A stretch of DNA of 64,000 nt from positions 124,001 through 188,000 of the forward strand of contig NZ_JACCHQ010000009.1 of NCBI RefSeq assembly GCF_016031655.1, read 5' to 3'. Position 1 is the stretch's first letter, and the number at the start of each line of letters is the position of its first letter. This stretch comes from Bradyrhizobium glycinis (GTDB taxonomy: Bacteria; Pseudomonadota; Alphaproteobacteria; Rhizobiales; Xanthobacteraceae). Positions 37,832-45,939 of this stretch are shown here, piece by piece. The position numbers and the translations under genes are program-made. The notes below the pieces were generated by a model that did no database searches, was not told where the DNA came from, and saw nothing but the letters and a program-made list of their open reading frames with translations.

Positions 37832-39127
37832 ATGGTGCGACCGGTCGTTGGAATTGCCGCAATGGCCTTTGCCTGCATGCTGGCGGGTGCGGCGCTGGCC
37901 AAGGGCGGACACGGTGGCGGACATGGCGGCGGCCACGGAGGCGGGCACGGCCATGGCCATCATGGCGGCGGCCATTTCCGCGGCCACGGCGGGCACGCGC
38001 ATGGCGGCGGGCATCATCGCGGGATGCGGTTCACAACCAGTGCCCGACGTGGCGGTCCGAATTTCGGTCAGATCCGCAATGCCGCGATACGGCCGGCGAA
38101 CTTCCGCAACGCCTGGAACGCCAGCGCATTCCGCAACGGCCGGCTGATCAGCAATCCGGCGGCCCGCGCGCAGATCGCCGCGGCGGCAGCACTCGCCGGC
38201 TGGAGCGGTGCAAGCAGCGGATGGTGGCAACATCCCGGCGGCGGCTACGGCTGGGTCGGGCCGCTGTTCTGGCCGTTCGCCTATAACGACCTCTACGATT
38301 ACACGATCTGGGGCGACGGGCTCGGCTTCTGGGGCTACGGCTATCCGGACATCTATGCCGGCATTTTCGGCCCCTATGGCTATGATCGTCTGTCGGCCTA
38401 TCTGCCGCAGCAGCCGCAGGGACGGCGACGGGCGCGCAGTGCGCCGCTCGATCAGCTCTGCGGCAGCGATCGCCGCGCCATCGTCGGCCTGCCGATCGAT
38501 CAGATCGCGGCCGCGGTGCAGCCGACGGGTGCGCAAGGCGCCGCTCTCGATGCGCTCGGCAACGCCTCGATCGACGCGGCGGCGCTGATCCGCACCTCCT
38601 GTCCGACGCAGGCCGCAGCGACGGCGCCCGGCCGGCTTGCCGCCATGCAGCAGCGTGTCGAGGCGATGCAGAAAGCCGTCGAACTGGTCCAGCCTGCGCT
38701 GGACCAGTTCTATGGTTCGCTTAACGACGAGCAGAAGGCGCGCTTCAATGCGCTCGCCGACGATCAGCGTCGTGCCGCGGCATCGAACAATGCGAGCGGA
38801 TCGTCGGTGCAGACTTGCGCTGCGCCCGCCGCGTTCGATTGGCCCGGCGCCACGATCGAGGACAGGCTTCGTCCCAACGACACGCAGCGAGCGGCGCTCC
38901 AGGTGCTCCAGGACACCAGCGCCAAAGTCAGCACGTCTCTCAAGGCGGCCTGCGAGCCCAATGAGGTGATGACACCGCCGGCCCGCATGGCCGCGATCCG
39001 CAAGCGGCTCGATGTCATGCTGGACGGGATCAAATCGGTGCGGGCGGCGCTCGATGATTTTTACGCCACGCTCAACGACGAGCAGAAGGCGCAGTTCGAG
39101 GCGATCGGCCCGCGCCGCATGTCCTGA
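37832..39127 (+). CDS. secreted Gly/His-rich protein with two LTxxQ-like repeats (Spy/CpxP type)
   Basis: 431 residues from ATG 37832, behind GGGAGG. After a signal peptide (VVGIAAMAFACMLAGAALAKG) comes a 45-residue Gly/His run (GGHGGGHGGG repeats), a plausible metal-binding arm. The middle is Trp/Tyr/Gly-rich. The C-terminal half holds two similar helical units of about 120 residues, each ending in LDQFYGSLNDEQKARFNAL or LDDFYATLNDEQKAQFEAI, which resemble the LTxxQ motif of periplasmic stress proteins Spy and CpxP. Each unit has paired Cys. The gene follows the flavin oxidase on the same strand by 100 bp. Role unknown; envelope or metal stress is a guess. Confidence 0.8.
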   Translation: MVRPVVGIAAMAFACMLAGAALAKGGHGGGHGGGHGGGHGHGHHGGGHFRGHGGHAHGGGHHRGMRFTTSARRGGPNFGQIRNAAIRPANFRNAWNASAFRNGRLISNPAARAQIAAAAALAGWSGASSGWWQHPGGGYGWVGPLFWPFAYNDLYDYTIWGDGLGFWGYGYPDIYAGIFGPYGYDRLSAYLPQQPQGRRRARSAPLDQLCGSDRRAIVGLPIDQIAAAVQPTGAQGAALDALGNASIDAAALIRTSCPTQAAATAPGRLAAMQQRVEAMQKAVELVQPALDQFYGSLNDEQKARFNALADDQRRAAASNNASGSSVQTCAAPAAFDWPGATIEDRLRPNDTQRAALQVLQDTSAKVSTSLKAACEPNEVMTPPARMAAIRKRLDVMLDGIKSVRAALDDFYATLNDEQKAQFEAIGPRRMS

Positions 39128-39161
39128 ACGCCGCGAGCAATTGAAGACCATTGGTTGGGCA

Positions 39162-39527
39162 ATGAAGTGGTTCGCGAGGCGAGAGCCGGCAGACGTCTGG
39201 GACGAGCCAATCGGGACGCCGATCGGCGACATCGAAGCAGCCGACCGGATTCGCAACATCTGCCAGGCTGCGCAGGCGATTGCCGAAGCCGCCGGAGCTT
39301 CGGCGCCGACCAGCACGCGCGAGCGCTATGAACGCGCGGCCCGCACCGCAATGGAGATCGCGATGAAGATCTCCGACGATCTGATGCGCGACGATGCGGT
39401 GCGCCGTATCGTGGATCTCTGCATGAAGGCTGAGGACATCAAGACGGCGCAGATCTTGTCGCGTGCGATCCAGGCAGGCTGGATTCGAGAAGCCGTGCTT
39501 CGGGACCATCCGGTCCTGTCGCAATAA
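39162..39527 (+). CDS. hypothetical protein, helical
   Basis: 121 residues from ATG 39162, 34 bases after the LTxxQ protein, so probably in the same operon. No signal peptide or membrane segment: predicted cytoplasmic and alpha-helical (AADRIRNICQAAQAIAEAAG, RTAMEIAMKISDDLMRDDA, AEDIKTAQILSRAIQAG). Longer frames exist upstream but overlap the previous gene. I recognise no domain; a Bradyrhizobium-type lineage protein is likely. A 12-bp hairpin follows its stop. Confidence 0.65.
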   Translation: MKWFARREPADVWDEPIGTPIGDIEAADRIRNICQAAQAIAEAAGASAPTSTRERYERAARTAMEIAMKISDDLMRDDAVRRIVDLCMKAEDIKTAQILSRAIQAGWIREAVLRDHPVLSQ

Positions 39528-39528
39528 G

Positions 39529-39557
39529 TTCGGCTCGCGCAATGGGCGCGAGCCGAA
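39529..39557. terminator. bidirectional hairpin between convergent genes
   Basis: TTCGGCTCGCGC / GCGCGAGCCGAA, perfect 12-bp stem with 5-base loop (39529-39540 with 39546-39557). No strong T tract on either side, but the placement between convergent stops suggests termination. Confidence 0.5.
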
Positions 39558-39577
39558 TGCTGCTGTGCCCGACCGGC

Positions 39578-41071
39578 TCAGTACCTGCGGTATCCGCCGC
39601 CGTACCCGCCGCTATTGTGGTCGCCGCCGCGACCGCCCATTCCCATGCCGAGGCCGATCCCTACGCCGATGCCGATGCCTTGCATCACGGCCTCCGGCGG
39701 CGGGCCGCGATCCGCCGGCGGCGCGCGCTCGTAGACCACTTGCTCGGACGGCGGTCGGCGCTTGGGCGGCGTCTCGACCACCTTGCGCTTCGGCGGGGCC
39801 TCCTCGACGCGCTTCTTGATCACGGGCGGGACCGAGGGGTTGACCGGCGTTGCCGGGGTCGCGGGCGTCGAGCACGGGCAGGTCGGCGCCATCGCGACCG
39901 CGACGGGCGTCGTCGCGGCGGCGACGGGCACGGCGTAGTTGCGGTTCTGCACGCGCAGCAGCAGCCGGCGCGCGGTTGCCGCGAGATCGCTGTTGTCCCA
40001 GTTCGCGAGATAGGCCTCGTACGAGGCGCGGGTATTGATGGCGGTGGCACGCTCCCACGCCAGCATCTGGCGACGCCGCTCCAGCACCGTGCGAAGGCGC
40101 GGGGTGCGGGTGTCCTGGGCGTACAGCTCGATATAGGCCTGATACGCCTCCACGGTGTCCTCGGTGATCACGAGCTCATAGGCAACCATGGCCGGCTTGC
40201 CCCGCAACGTCTTGCGCCAGTCTTCGACGCTGCGCGTGCCCCCGGCAAGCGCCATGGCGGATGAGCCGGGTAGAGCGGGCGTGCTGCCGCTGCTCTCGCC
40301 GAAGAACCTGAAATCGGTGGTCAGCGAGGAGCTTTCCCAGGGAATCTGCCGGCCATCGGTCGATTGCGCCACGGCGACGCGGATGCGCTTGAACACTTCC
40401 TCGATCGGCAGGTTCGGCTGCTTGGCAATGGTCAGCGCAGCCGTGGTGTAGGGGCTGTCGATGCCGTTGCCGTCCTCGGCCTCGGCGCCGGGCGAGGTCG
40501 AATAGGAGATGAAGGAGCCGGGCGCACCGGCCTTGGTGTCGACGATCGCAAGTCCGTGGCCGGCGCCGCTGAGCGCGGGGAACGGGTTGTTGCGACAGGC
40601 ATCCAGCATGAAGATGCGGGCCCGCGTCGGCACCGCGCCGAGCGTGTTGAGCATGTCGTTCAGCCGCACGCCCTGCAGCGGGATGTCGGCCTCGCGCTTG
40701 GGGTCGAGATCGACAGGGACCAGATAGTTCTCGCCGTCGATCTGAAGGCCGTGGCCGGCATAGAACACCAGCGCGACGGTGTCGGCGCCGCTGGCACTGA
40801 CCTTGCCGGCGAAATCCGAGATCGCCGCGCGCATCTCGGTCTGCGCCAGATTGGCCGCCGTGGTGACGGTGAAGCCGGCGCTGCCGAGCAGCTCCGTCAT
40901 GCCCTTGGCGTCGTTGGCGGCGTTCGGCAGCTCCGGCACGGTGCGATAGGCCGATTGGCCGATCACCAGCGCAAGCCGCGCTTCGGCGGCCGCATCCGTC
41001 GGCGTCATCAACTGGGTGAGTGTGAGAAGACCGGACGCAAGAAGCAAATTCGAAAAGACTGGACGGCGCAT
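39578..41071 (-). CDS. secreted caspase-like (C14) peptidase
   Basis: 497 residues from ATG 41071 (MRRPVFSNLLLASGLL), a signal peptide start behind GGAGG. The caspase-like p20 domain begins ARLALVIGQSAYRTVPELPN; the His/Cys pair is in LVFYAGHGLQIDGENY and FMLDACRNNPF. The region after it (residues 270-390) is helical, then Pro/Lys-rich, ending with GIGIGVGIGLGMGMGG and a Gly/Tyr tail, a glycine-zipper-like motif. Bacterial caspase homologues may act in stress or cell-death processes, but the substrate is unknown. Confidence 0.88.
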   Translation of the reverse strand: MRRPVFSNLLLASGLLTLTQLMTPTDAAAEARLALVIGQSAYRTVPELPNAANDAKGMTELLGSAGFTVTTAANLAQTEMRAAISDFAGKVSASGADTVALVFYAGHGLQIDGENYLVPVDLDPKREADIPLQGVRLNDMLNTLGAVPTRARIFMLDACRNNPFPALSGAGHGLAIVDTKAGAPGSFISYSTSPGAEAEDGNGIDSPYTTAALTIAKQPNLPIEEVFKRIRVAVAQSTDGRQIPWESSSLTTDFRFFGESSGSTPALPGSSAMALAGGTRSVEDWRKTLRGKPAMVAYELVITEDTVEAYQAYIELYAQDTRTPRLRTVLERRRQMLAWERATAINTRASYEAYLANWDNSDLAATARRLLLRVQNRNYAVPVAAATTPVAVAMAPTCPCSTPATPATPVNPSVPPVIKKRVEEAPPKRKVVETPPKRRPPSEQVVYERAPPADRGPPPEAVMQGIGIGVGIGLGMGMGGRGGDHNSGGYGGGYRRY

Positions 41072-41218
41072 GATGTCACCTCCAACGGCAATGCGCACGA
41101 TGATGTCACCTTTTTTAGGTCTGTGCCATGACACTGTCTGTGCGCTGGCTCACGTTGGGCGTGCGACAGAATCGGGCAGTGGCTCTGCCCGAGCTGGCGC
41201 GCGTCCGGCCGTGCCCCG

Positions 41219-42151
41219 TCACGGCAGTCCGCGGTCCCATGGCGCCACAGGCGCAAAGCGCGCGGCGAGAAAGTCGATGAAGGCGCGCACCTTGGCCGGT
41301 GGGCGGCGGTCGGGCAGATAGACCGCATGCACTGCCGACGTCTGGATCTCCGGCTGGTCGAGCCGGAGCGCGACGAGCGCGCCCGAGCGAAGATCGTCGG
41401 CGATGATAAAGGTGGGCTGCCGCGCAAGGCCAAGGCCGGCCAGCGTCGCCGCGCGCAACGCATCGCCATTGTTGGCCCGCAAGGTGCCGCTGACCTGGAC
41501 GCGGATCTCGCCCTCGGCGCCGAACAGCCATTCCGTCGCGCTCGCCTGCTGCGAGAGCGTGTAGCCGAGGCAATTATGCCCGGCGAGGTCGGCGACGCTG
41601 CGCGGCGTGCCGTGCCTGGCAAGATAGGAAGGTGCGGCACAGACCACGAGGCGGTTCGGTGCGAGCTTTCGCGCCACCATGCTGGAGTCGCGCAGGCTGC
41701 CGATGCGTATCGCAAGGTCCCAGCCTTCCTCGGCGAGGTCGACGAGGCGATCGTTGAGGCCGAGCTCGACGGTGACCTCGGGATGGGCTGCCGAAAACTC
41801 CGCGATCGCAGGCGCAATCTGCCTCGTGCCGAACACGACGGGGACGTTGACACGCAGCAGCCCCCGCGGCTCGATGCGTTCGCGCGCGATGGCGGCGTCG
41901 GCAGCCTCCATGTCGGCGAGGATGCGTTCGGCGGATTCCAGATAGCTTCGTCCAGCCTCGGTGATGGAGAGCCGGCGGGTCGTGCGGTGGAACAGTTTTG
42001 TGCCGAGCCGCGCCTCCAGCGAGGCGACATGCTTGGTCACCATAGTCTGCGACAGGCCCATGGCCCGGGCCGCACCAGAGAGGCTGCCGGCCGCGGCGAC
42101 CCTCGCGAAAACCTCCAGGCTGGTCAGACGGTCGAGCAAAGTCAATCTCAC
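41219..42151 (-). CDS. LysR family transcriptional regulator
   Basis: 310 residues from GTG 42151, chosen because the longest frame (ATG 42193) would contain the LysR box at 42169-42181; start is uncertain. Winged helix-turn-helix LTSLEVFARVAAAGSLSGAAR, LSQTMVTKHVASLEARLGTKLFH, then substrate lobes LRVNVPVVFGTRQIAPAI, WDLAIRIGSLRDSSMVARKL, CAAPSYLARHG. The type is the large CrgA/AaeR-like group, some of which control DoxX or quinone/aldehyde stress genes. Divergent from the DoxX gene, its probable target. Confidence 0.9.
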   Translation of the reverse strand: MRLTLLDRLTSLEVFARVAAAGSLSGAARAMGLSQTMVTKHVASLEARLGTKLFHRTTRRLSITEAGRSYLESAERILADMEAADAAIARERIEPRGLLRVNVPVVFGTRQIAPAIAEFSAAHPEVTVELGLNDRLVDLAEEGWDLAIRIGSLRDSSMVARKLAPNRLVVCAAPSYLARHGTPRSVADLAGHNCLGYTLSQQASATEWLFGAEGEIRVQVSGTLRANNGDALRAATLAGLGLARQPTFIIADDLRSGALVALRLDQPEIQTSAVHAVYLPDRRPPAKVRAFIDFLAARFAPVAPWDRGLP

Positions 42152-42168
42152 TCTGCTAGTGTGAAGTA

Positions 42169-42181
42169 TATTTCGAAAATA
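42169..42181. promoter_or_regulatory. LysR-type box between the LysR and DoxX genes
   Basis: TATTTCGAAAATA, a near-palindrome centred on TTCGAA with T-N11-A ends, in the AT-rich divergent promoter region. Confidence 0.5.
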
Positions 42182-42236
42182 GCAGATTATCATCGATTTT
42201 AGAATAGATCATGGTGCGCCGCAAAGGAGACCCGCC

Positions 42237-42680
42237 ATGATCGATTCCCGCACCGCCCCTTACGCCGCGCTGGTGCTGCGCGTGACCCTGGGCGCGCTGT
42301 TCCTCGCCCATGCCAGCCTGAAGCTGTTCGTATTCACCCCGGCCGGCACCGCAAAGTTCTTCGGCAGCCTCGGCTTCCCGCCCGAGCTCGCCTATCTCAT
42401 CATGACCGTGGAAGTGCTTAGCGGCGTCGCTCTGATCCTCGGCGTCTGGACCCGCTATGCGGCGCTCGCGGGCATTCCGATCCTGCTCGGCGCGATCTTC
42501 TCGGTGCACGGCGCGGCCGGCTTCTTCTTCAGCAATCCGAAGGGGGGCTGGGAATTCCCCGCCTTCTGGGCGATCGCGCTCGCCGCGCAGGCCCTGCTCG
42601 GCGACGGCGCCTACGCGCTGCGTCCCTCGCGTGATGTCGCCGCGGCGGGCGGCCAGCTCAGCGGCGCGCATTCGCGCTGA
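42237..42680 (+). CDS. DoxX family membrane protein
   Basis: 147 residues with four membrane segments: LVLRVTLGALFLAHASLKLF, ELAYLIMTVEVLSGVALILGV, YAALAGIPILLGAIFSVHGA and FPAFWAIALAAQALLG. The AHASLKLFVF and PPELAYLI patterns are DoxX-like. These proteins associate with oxidoreductases or sulfur/thiol stress systems; exact function is not settled. AAGGAG is six bases before the ATG. A strong hairpin follows the stop, so it is transcribed alone. Confidence 0.9.
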   Translation: MIDSRTAPYAALVLRVTLGALFLAHASLKLFVFTPAGTAKFFGSLGFPPELAYLIMTVEVLSGVALILGVWTRYAALAGIPILLGAIFSVHGAAGFFFSNPKGGWEFPAFWAIALAAQALLGDGAYALRPSRDVAAAGGQLSGAHSR

Positions 42681-42707
42681 CATCACGGCATTCGCTCAAA
42701 TGTTGCG

Positions 42708-42736
42708 AGCCGCGGGATCACGATCCCGCGGCTTTC
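42708..42736 (+). terminator. hairpin after DoxX
   Basis: AGCCGCGGGATC / GATCCCGCGGCT, perfect 12 bp with a 2-base loop, then TTCG. The T tract is short, so it is a fair rather than strong intrinsic terminator. Confidence 0.6.
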
Positions 42737-43034
42737 GTTCGTCGTCTGCTTTGTGCAATCCAATCGATATGCGTTCGGCATTGATCCATACCTGAATTGG
42801 ATCGATTCATCTCAACCCTGCATGGCAGGGCCTGTCGCTGCCGTGGGGCATGCGCGAAAACACCGATAGATGAAGGCGTTTCGTCGCGGTTTCCGTACAG
42901 CGCCTGTCACTCGCGCCGTCGCGACGCCCCCGACCGCATCCCTTGCCTGTGTCGTCGCTTTGGCCATACAGTTGAGCCAACACGACGCGACAATGATCGC
43001 GCCGCAAGAAGAATAGTTGGGGAGAAACCGCACC
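42737..43034. other. gene-free stretch upstream of the TRAP operon
   Basis: About 300 bases with no convincing ORF or repeat. It should hold the TRAP operon promoter; a possible regulatory inverted arrangement of CCAATCGAT and ATTGGATCGATT near 42763-42808 was noted, but no operator can be named. Confidence 0.35.
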
Positions 43035-44066
43035 ATGACCATCGTGCCCGTGAACCGTCGCGCGTTCATCAAGTCGTCGTCGGCGGTCACCGCCGGCATC
43101 GTGCTCTCTCCCGCCATCATCGGCCGCGCCGAAGCTGCGACGCTGAAGCTGAAATGCTCCTCCTCGCTGCCGAACGATCCCAAATACGCCAATGGCCGCG
43201 TCTACTGCGACAACCTGGTCAAGAACCTGAAGGGTAACGGCCTCGGCGAGCAGATCGAAGTCGCTTTCTTCCCCGACAACCAGCTCGGTCAGGAGATCGA
43301 CGTCATCAACTCGGTGAAGCTGGGCGTCATCGACCTCATGGTGTCGGGCTCGTCGATCTCGGCCAATCTGGTGCCGCTGGTCGGCACCTTCGATCTCGGC
43401 TTCCTGTTCTCGAGCTTCCCGCAGCAAACCAAGGCGTTCGACGCGGGCGCCGCCAAGCCGATCGAGGACGCGCTGCTCAAGGGCGGCAACATCCGCATCA
43501 TCGCCTGGGCCTATAACTTCGGCTCGCGCAGCGTGCTGGCGAAGAGGCCGGTGAAGACGCCGGAGGATCTCGCCGGCCTCAAGATTAGGACGCTGCCCAA
43601 TCCCGTCATCACCGAATGCCTGCGCCTGATGGGCGCCGCCGCGACGCCGCTCGCGTTCGGCGAAATCTACACGGCCTTGCAGGCCGGCGTGCTGGATGGC
43701 CTGGAGCACGACCCGCCGACGATCCTCGCCAGCAAGTTCTTCGAAACGTCGAAATTCTACGCGCTGACGCAGCACAATTTCTCCCCCCTCGCGATCTATT
43801 TCAGCGACATGACCTACAACCGCATGGATCCGAAGCTGCGCGAGGGTTTCCTCGATGCCGCCAAGAAAGCCGCGGCCGACACCCGTGCCCATGGGCTCGC
43901 GGTCGAGAAGGAGGCGCTTGCGGCCTTGACCGAGAAGGGCGTGACGGTGGCCGAATGCGACCGCGAGGCGTTCAAGAAGCGCGTCGCGCCGCAACACGAG
44001 AACTTCATGAAGGCGCGGCCGGAGTCCAAGGCCGTCATCGACGTCATCCGCGCGACCCAAGCTTGA
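43035..44066 (+). CDS. dctP: TRAP transporter substrate-binding protein (DctP family), Tat signal
   Basis: Periplasmic receptor of a tripartite TRAP uptake system. ATG 43035, 343 residues, behind GGGGAGAAA. N-terminus PVNRRAFIKSSSAVTAGIVL has the twin-arginine pattern RRAFIK and a hydrophobic stretch, so export is probably by the Tat pathway. The binding fold is typical: LKLKCSSSLPNDPKYANGR, LGQEIDVINSVKLGVIDLM, GLKIRTLPNPVITECLRLMG with the ligand-binding Arg, and AGVLDGLEHDPPTI. The substrate is probably a small organic acid. One base separates its stop from the permease ATG. Confidence 0.93.
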   Translation: MTIVPVNRRAFIKSSSAVTAGIVLSPAIIGRAEAATLKLKCSSSLPNDPKYANGRVYCDNLVKNLKGNGLGEQIEVAFFPDNQLGQEIDVINSVKLGVIDLMVSGSSISANLVPLVGTFDLGFLFSSFPQQTKAFDAGAAKPIEDALLKGGNIRIIAWAYNFGSRSVLAKRPVKTPEDLAGLKIRTLPNPVITECLRLMGAAATPLAFGEIYTALQAGVLDGLEHDPPTILASKFFETSKFYALTQHNFSPLAIYFSDMTYNRMDPKLREGFLDAAKKAAADTRAHGLAVEKEALAALTEKGVTVAECDREAFKKRVAPQHENFMKARPESKAVIDVIRATQA

Positions 44067-44067
44067 A

Positions 44068-45927
44068 ATGACGATGTCAGCCGCCGTGCCCCTTTCGGGC
44101 GGCCGCCATGGCAGCATTACGTTGCTGCTTCGCGTCAGCGACGCGATCGCGGCCGTCCTGCTCGCCGCCGATCTCGTGGTCGTCTGCGCCTCCGTGCTGC
44201 TGCGCTTCTTCTTCAACGCGCCGGTCGAATGGTCCGACGACGTCGCGCGCGGCCTGATGGTCGGCTCGGCCTTCTTCGGCGCGGCGAGCGCGCTCGCGCG
44301 CGGCGAGAATGTCGGCGTCTCCTTCTTCCGCGATCTCTTGCCGGTGCGGCTGCGCTCGCTGGTCGATGCCGCCAGCGCGCTGCTGGTCGTGCTGATCTCC
44401 GGCTATGTCGCCTACAACGCGATCAAGCTGGGCTCGCTCACCGCCGGCCAGACCACCGGCTCCGGTCTGCCGCTGGAGCTGACCTTCTATCCCATGGGCA
44501 TTGGCGCGTTGTTCATGACGTTGTTCGCAATCCATCATCTCTGCGCGAGACCGCTGCCCGATATTGTCAGGGGACTCATTGCGATCCTCGTCGTAACGGG
44601 CCTCTACCTCGCCTGGGATTATCTGTCGCCGTCCTCGGTGCCGTCGGCAGGCACCCTGATGCTGATCGGCTTCTTCGCCACGCTGTTCGGCGGATTGCCG
44701 ATCGGCTTTGCGCTGGCGCTGGCCGCGCTGATCTTCATCTGGGTCGAAGGCGCGCTGCCCGGCGTGATCTTCGCCCAGCAGATGGCACGCGGCATCGACA
44801 ATTTCGTCCTGCTTGCGATCCCCTTCTTCATCCTCGTCGGCTATCTCATGGAAGCCAACGGCATGTCGGTGCGCCTGATCGAGTTGTTGCAGCGCGCCGT
44901 GGGCCGCATGCGCGGCGGCCTCAATGTCGTGATGGTGGCCTCGATGGTGCTGTTCTCCGGGATCTCCGGCTCGAAGATGGCCGACGTCGCCGCGGTCGGC
45001 TCGGTGCTGATCCCAGCCGCGCGACGCTCGAAGCAAAACCCGGGCGGCGCGGTGGCGCTGCTGGCAGCCTCCGCGGTGATGGCGGAGACGATCCCGCCCT
45101 GCATCAACCTGATCATTCTCGGCTTCGTTGCGAACCTGTCGATCGGCGGCCTGTTCGTCGCGGGGCTGCTACCGTCGGCGCTGATGGCGCTGGTGCTGAT
45201 CGCGGTGTCCATCATCTTCGGCAAGCGGCCGGACAAGGTCGAGGATGTCGAGCCGCAGATGCCGGTGTCGGGGCTGTGGAGCGGCGCGATCGCATCCTTC
45301 GGTCTGATCTTCATGATCTTCTTCGGCTTCAAGAGCGGCTTTGCCACGGCGACGGAGATCTCGGCCTTCGCGGTAGCCTATGCGCTGGTCGTCGGCAGCG
45401 TGGTGTTCCGCGAGCTCGGGTTCAAAAACGCCGCGCACAGCTTCGTGCAGGCGGCGACGCGTGCGGGGCTGGTGCTGTTCATCGTCGCAGCCGCGCAGTC
45501 GCTGGCGTTCACGCTGACTTTGCAGCAGGTGCCGCATGCGGTCGGCGACTTCATGCTGGGTCTCTCCAAAACCTCCGGCGTCTGGCTGTTCATCCTCTTG
45601 GCGATCGCCGTCCTGATCGTGATGGGATCGGTGCTGGAGGGCGCGGCCGCGCTGATCATCTTCGGGCCGCTGCTGCTGCCGGTCGCGGTGCAGCTCGGCG
45701 TCGATCCCCTGCATTTCGGCGTCGTGCTCGTCATCGCGATGGGTATCGGCCTGTTCGCGCCGCCGCTCGGGCTAGGCCTCTACGGCGCCTGCCTGATCGG
45801 CAACGTGCCGATCGAGCAGACGGTGAAGCCGATCATCGGCTATCTTGGCCTCTTGTTCCTCTGCCTGCTCGTCATCGCCTTCGTGCCATGGCTCTCGACC
45901 GCGCTGCCGCGGGCATTCGGCTATTGA
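44068..45927 (+). CDS. TRAP transporter permease, fused DctQ-DctM
   Basis: 619 residues. The first 180 resemble the small four-helix DctQ subunit (FNAPVEWSDDVARGLMVGSAFFG), and the remaining 440 the large DctM subunit with about 12 segments (MLIGFFATLFGGLPIGFALAL, MADVAAVGSVLIP, AASAVMAETIPPCINLI, IGLFAPPLGLGLYGACLIG). Fusion of Q and M is common in this family. Co-transcribed with the binding protein and the dehydrogenase that follows. Transport is Na+-driven in known members. Confidence 0.93.
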   Translation: MTMSAAVPLSGGRHGSITLLLRVSDAIAAVLLAADLVVVCASVLLRFFFNAPVEWSDDVARGLMVGSAFFGAASALARGENVGVSFFRDLLPVRLRSLVDAASALLVVLISGYVAYNAIKLGSLTAGQTTGSGLPLELTFYPMGIGALFMTLFAIHHLCARPLPDIVRGLIAILVVTGLYLAWDYLSPSSVPSAGTLMLIGFFATLFGGLPIGFALALAALIFIWVEGALPGVIFAQQMARGIDNFVLLAIPFFILVGYLMEANGMSVRLIELLQRAVGRMRGGLNVVMVASMVLFSGISGSKMADVAAVGSVLIPAARRSKQNPGGAVALLAASAVMAETIPPCINLIILGFVANLSIGGLFVAGLLPSALMALVLIAVSIIFGKRPDKVEDVEPQMPVSGLWSGAIASFGLIFMIFFGFKSGFATATEISAFAVAYALVVGSVVFRELGFKNAAHSFVQAATRAGLVLFIVAAAQSLAFTLTLQQVPHAVGDFMLGLSKTSGVWLFILLAIAVLIVMGSVLEGAAALIIFGPLLLPVAVQLGVDPLHFGVVLVIAMGIGLFAPPLGLGLYGACLIGNVPIEQTVKPIIGYLGLLFLCLLVIAFVPWLSTALPRAFGY

Positions 45928-45939
45928 AGGAGTCTTGCC

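Noticed and set aside
37310..39316. 668-residue minus-strand ORF opposite the flavin oxidase and Gly/His-rich genes
   Set aside because: Spans two real genes in reverse, no domain and atypical composition.
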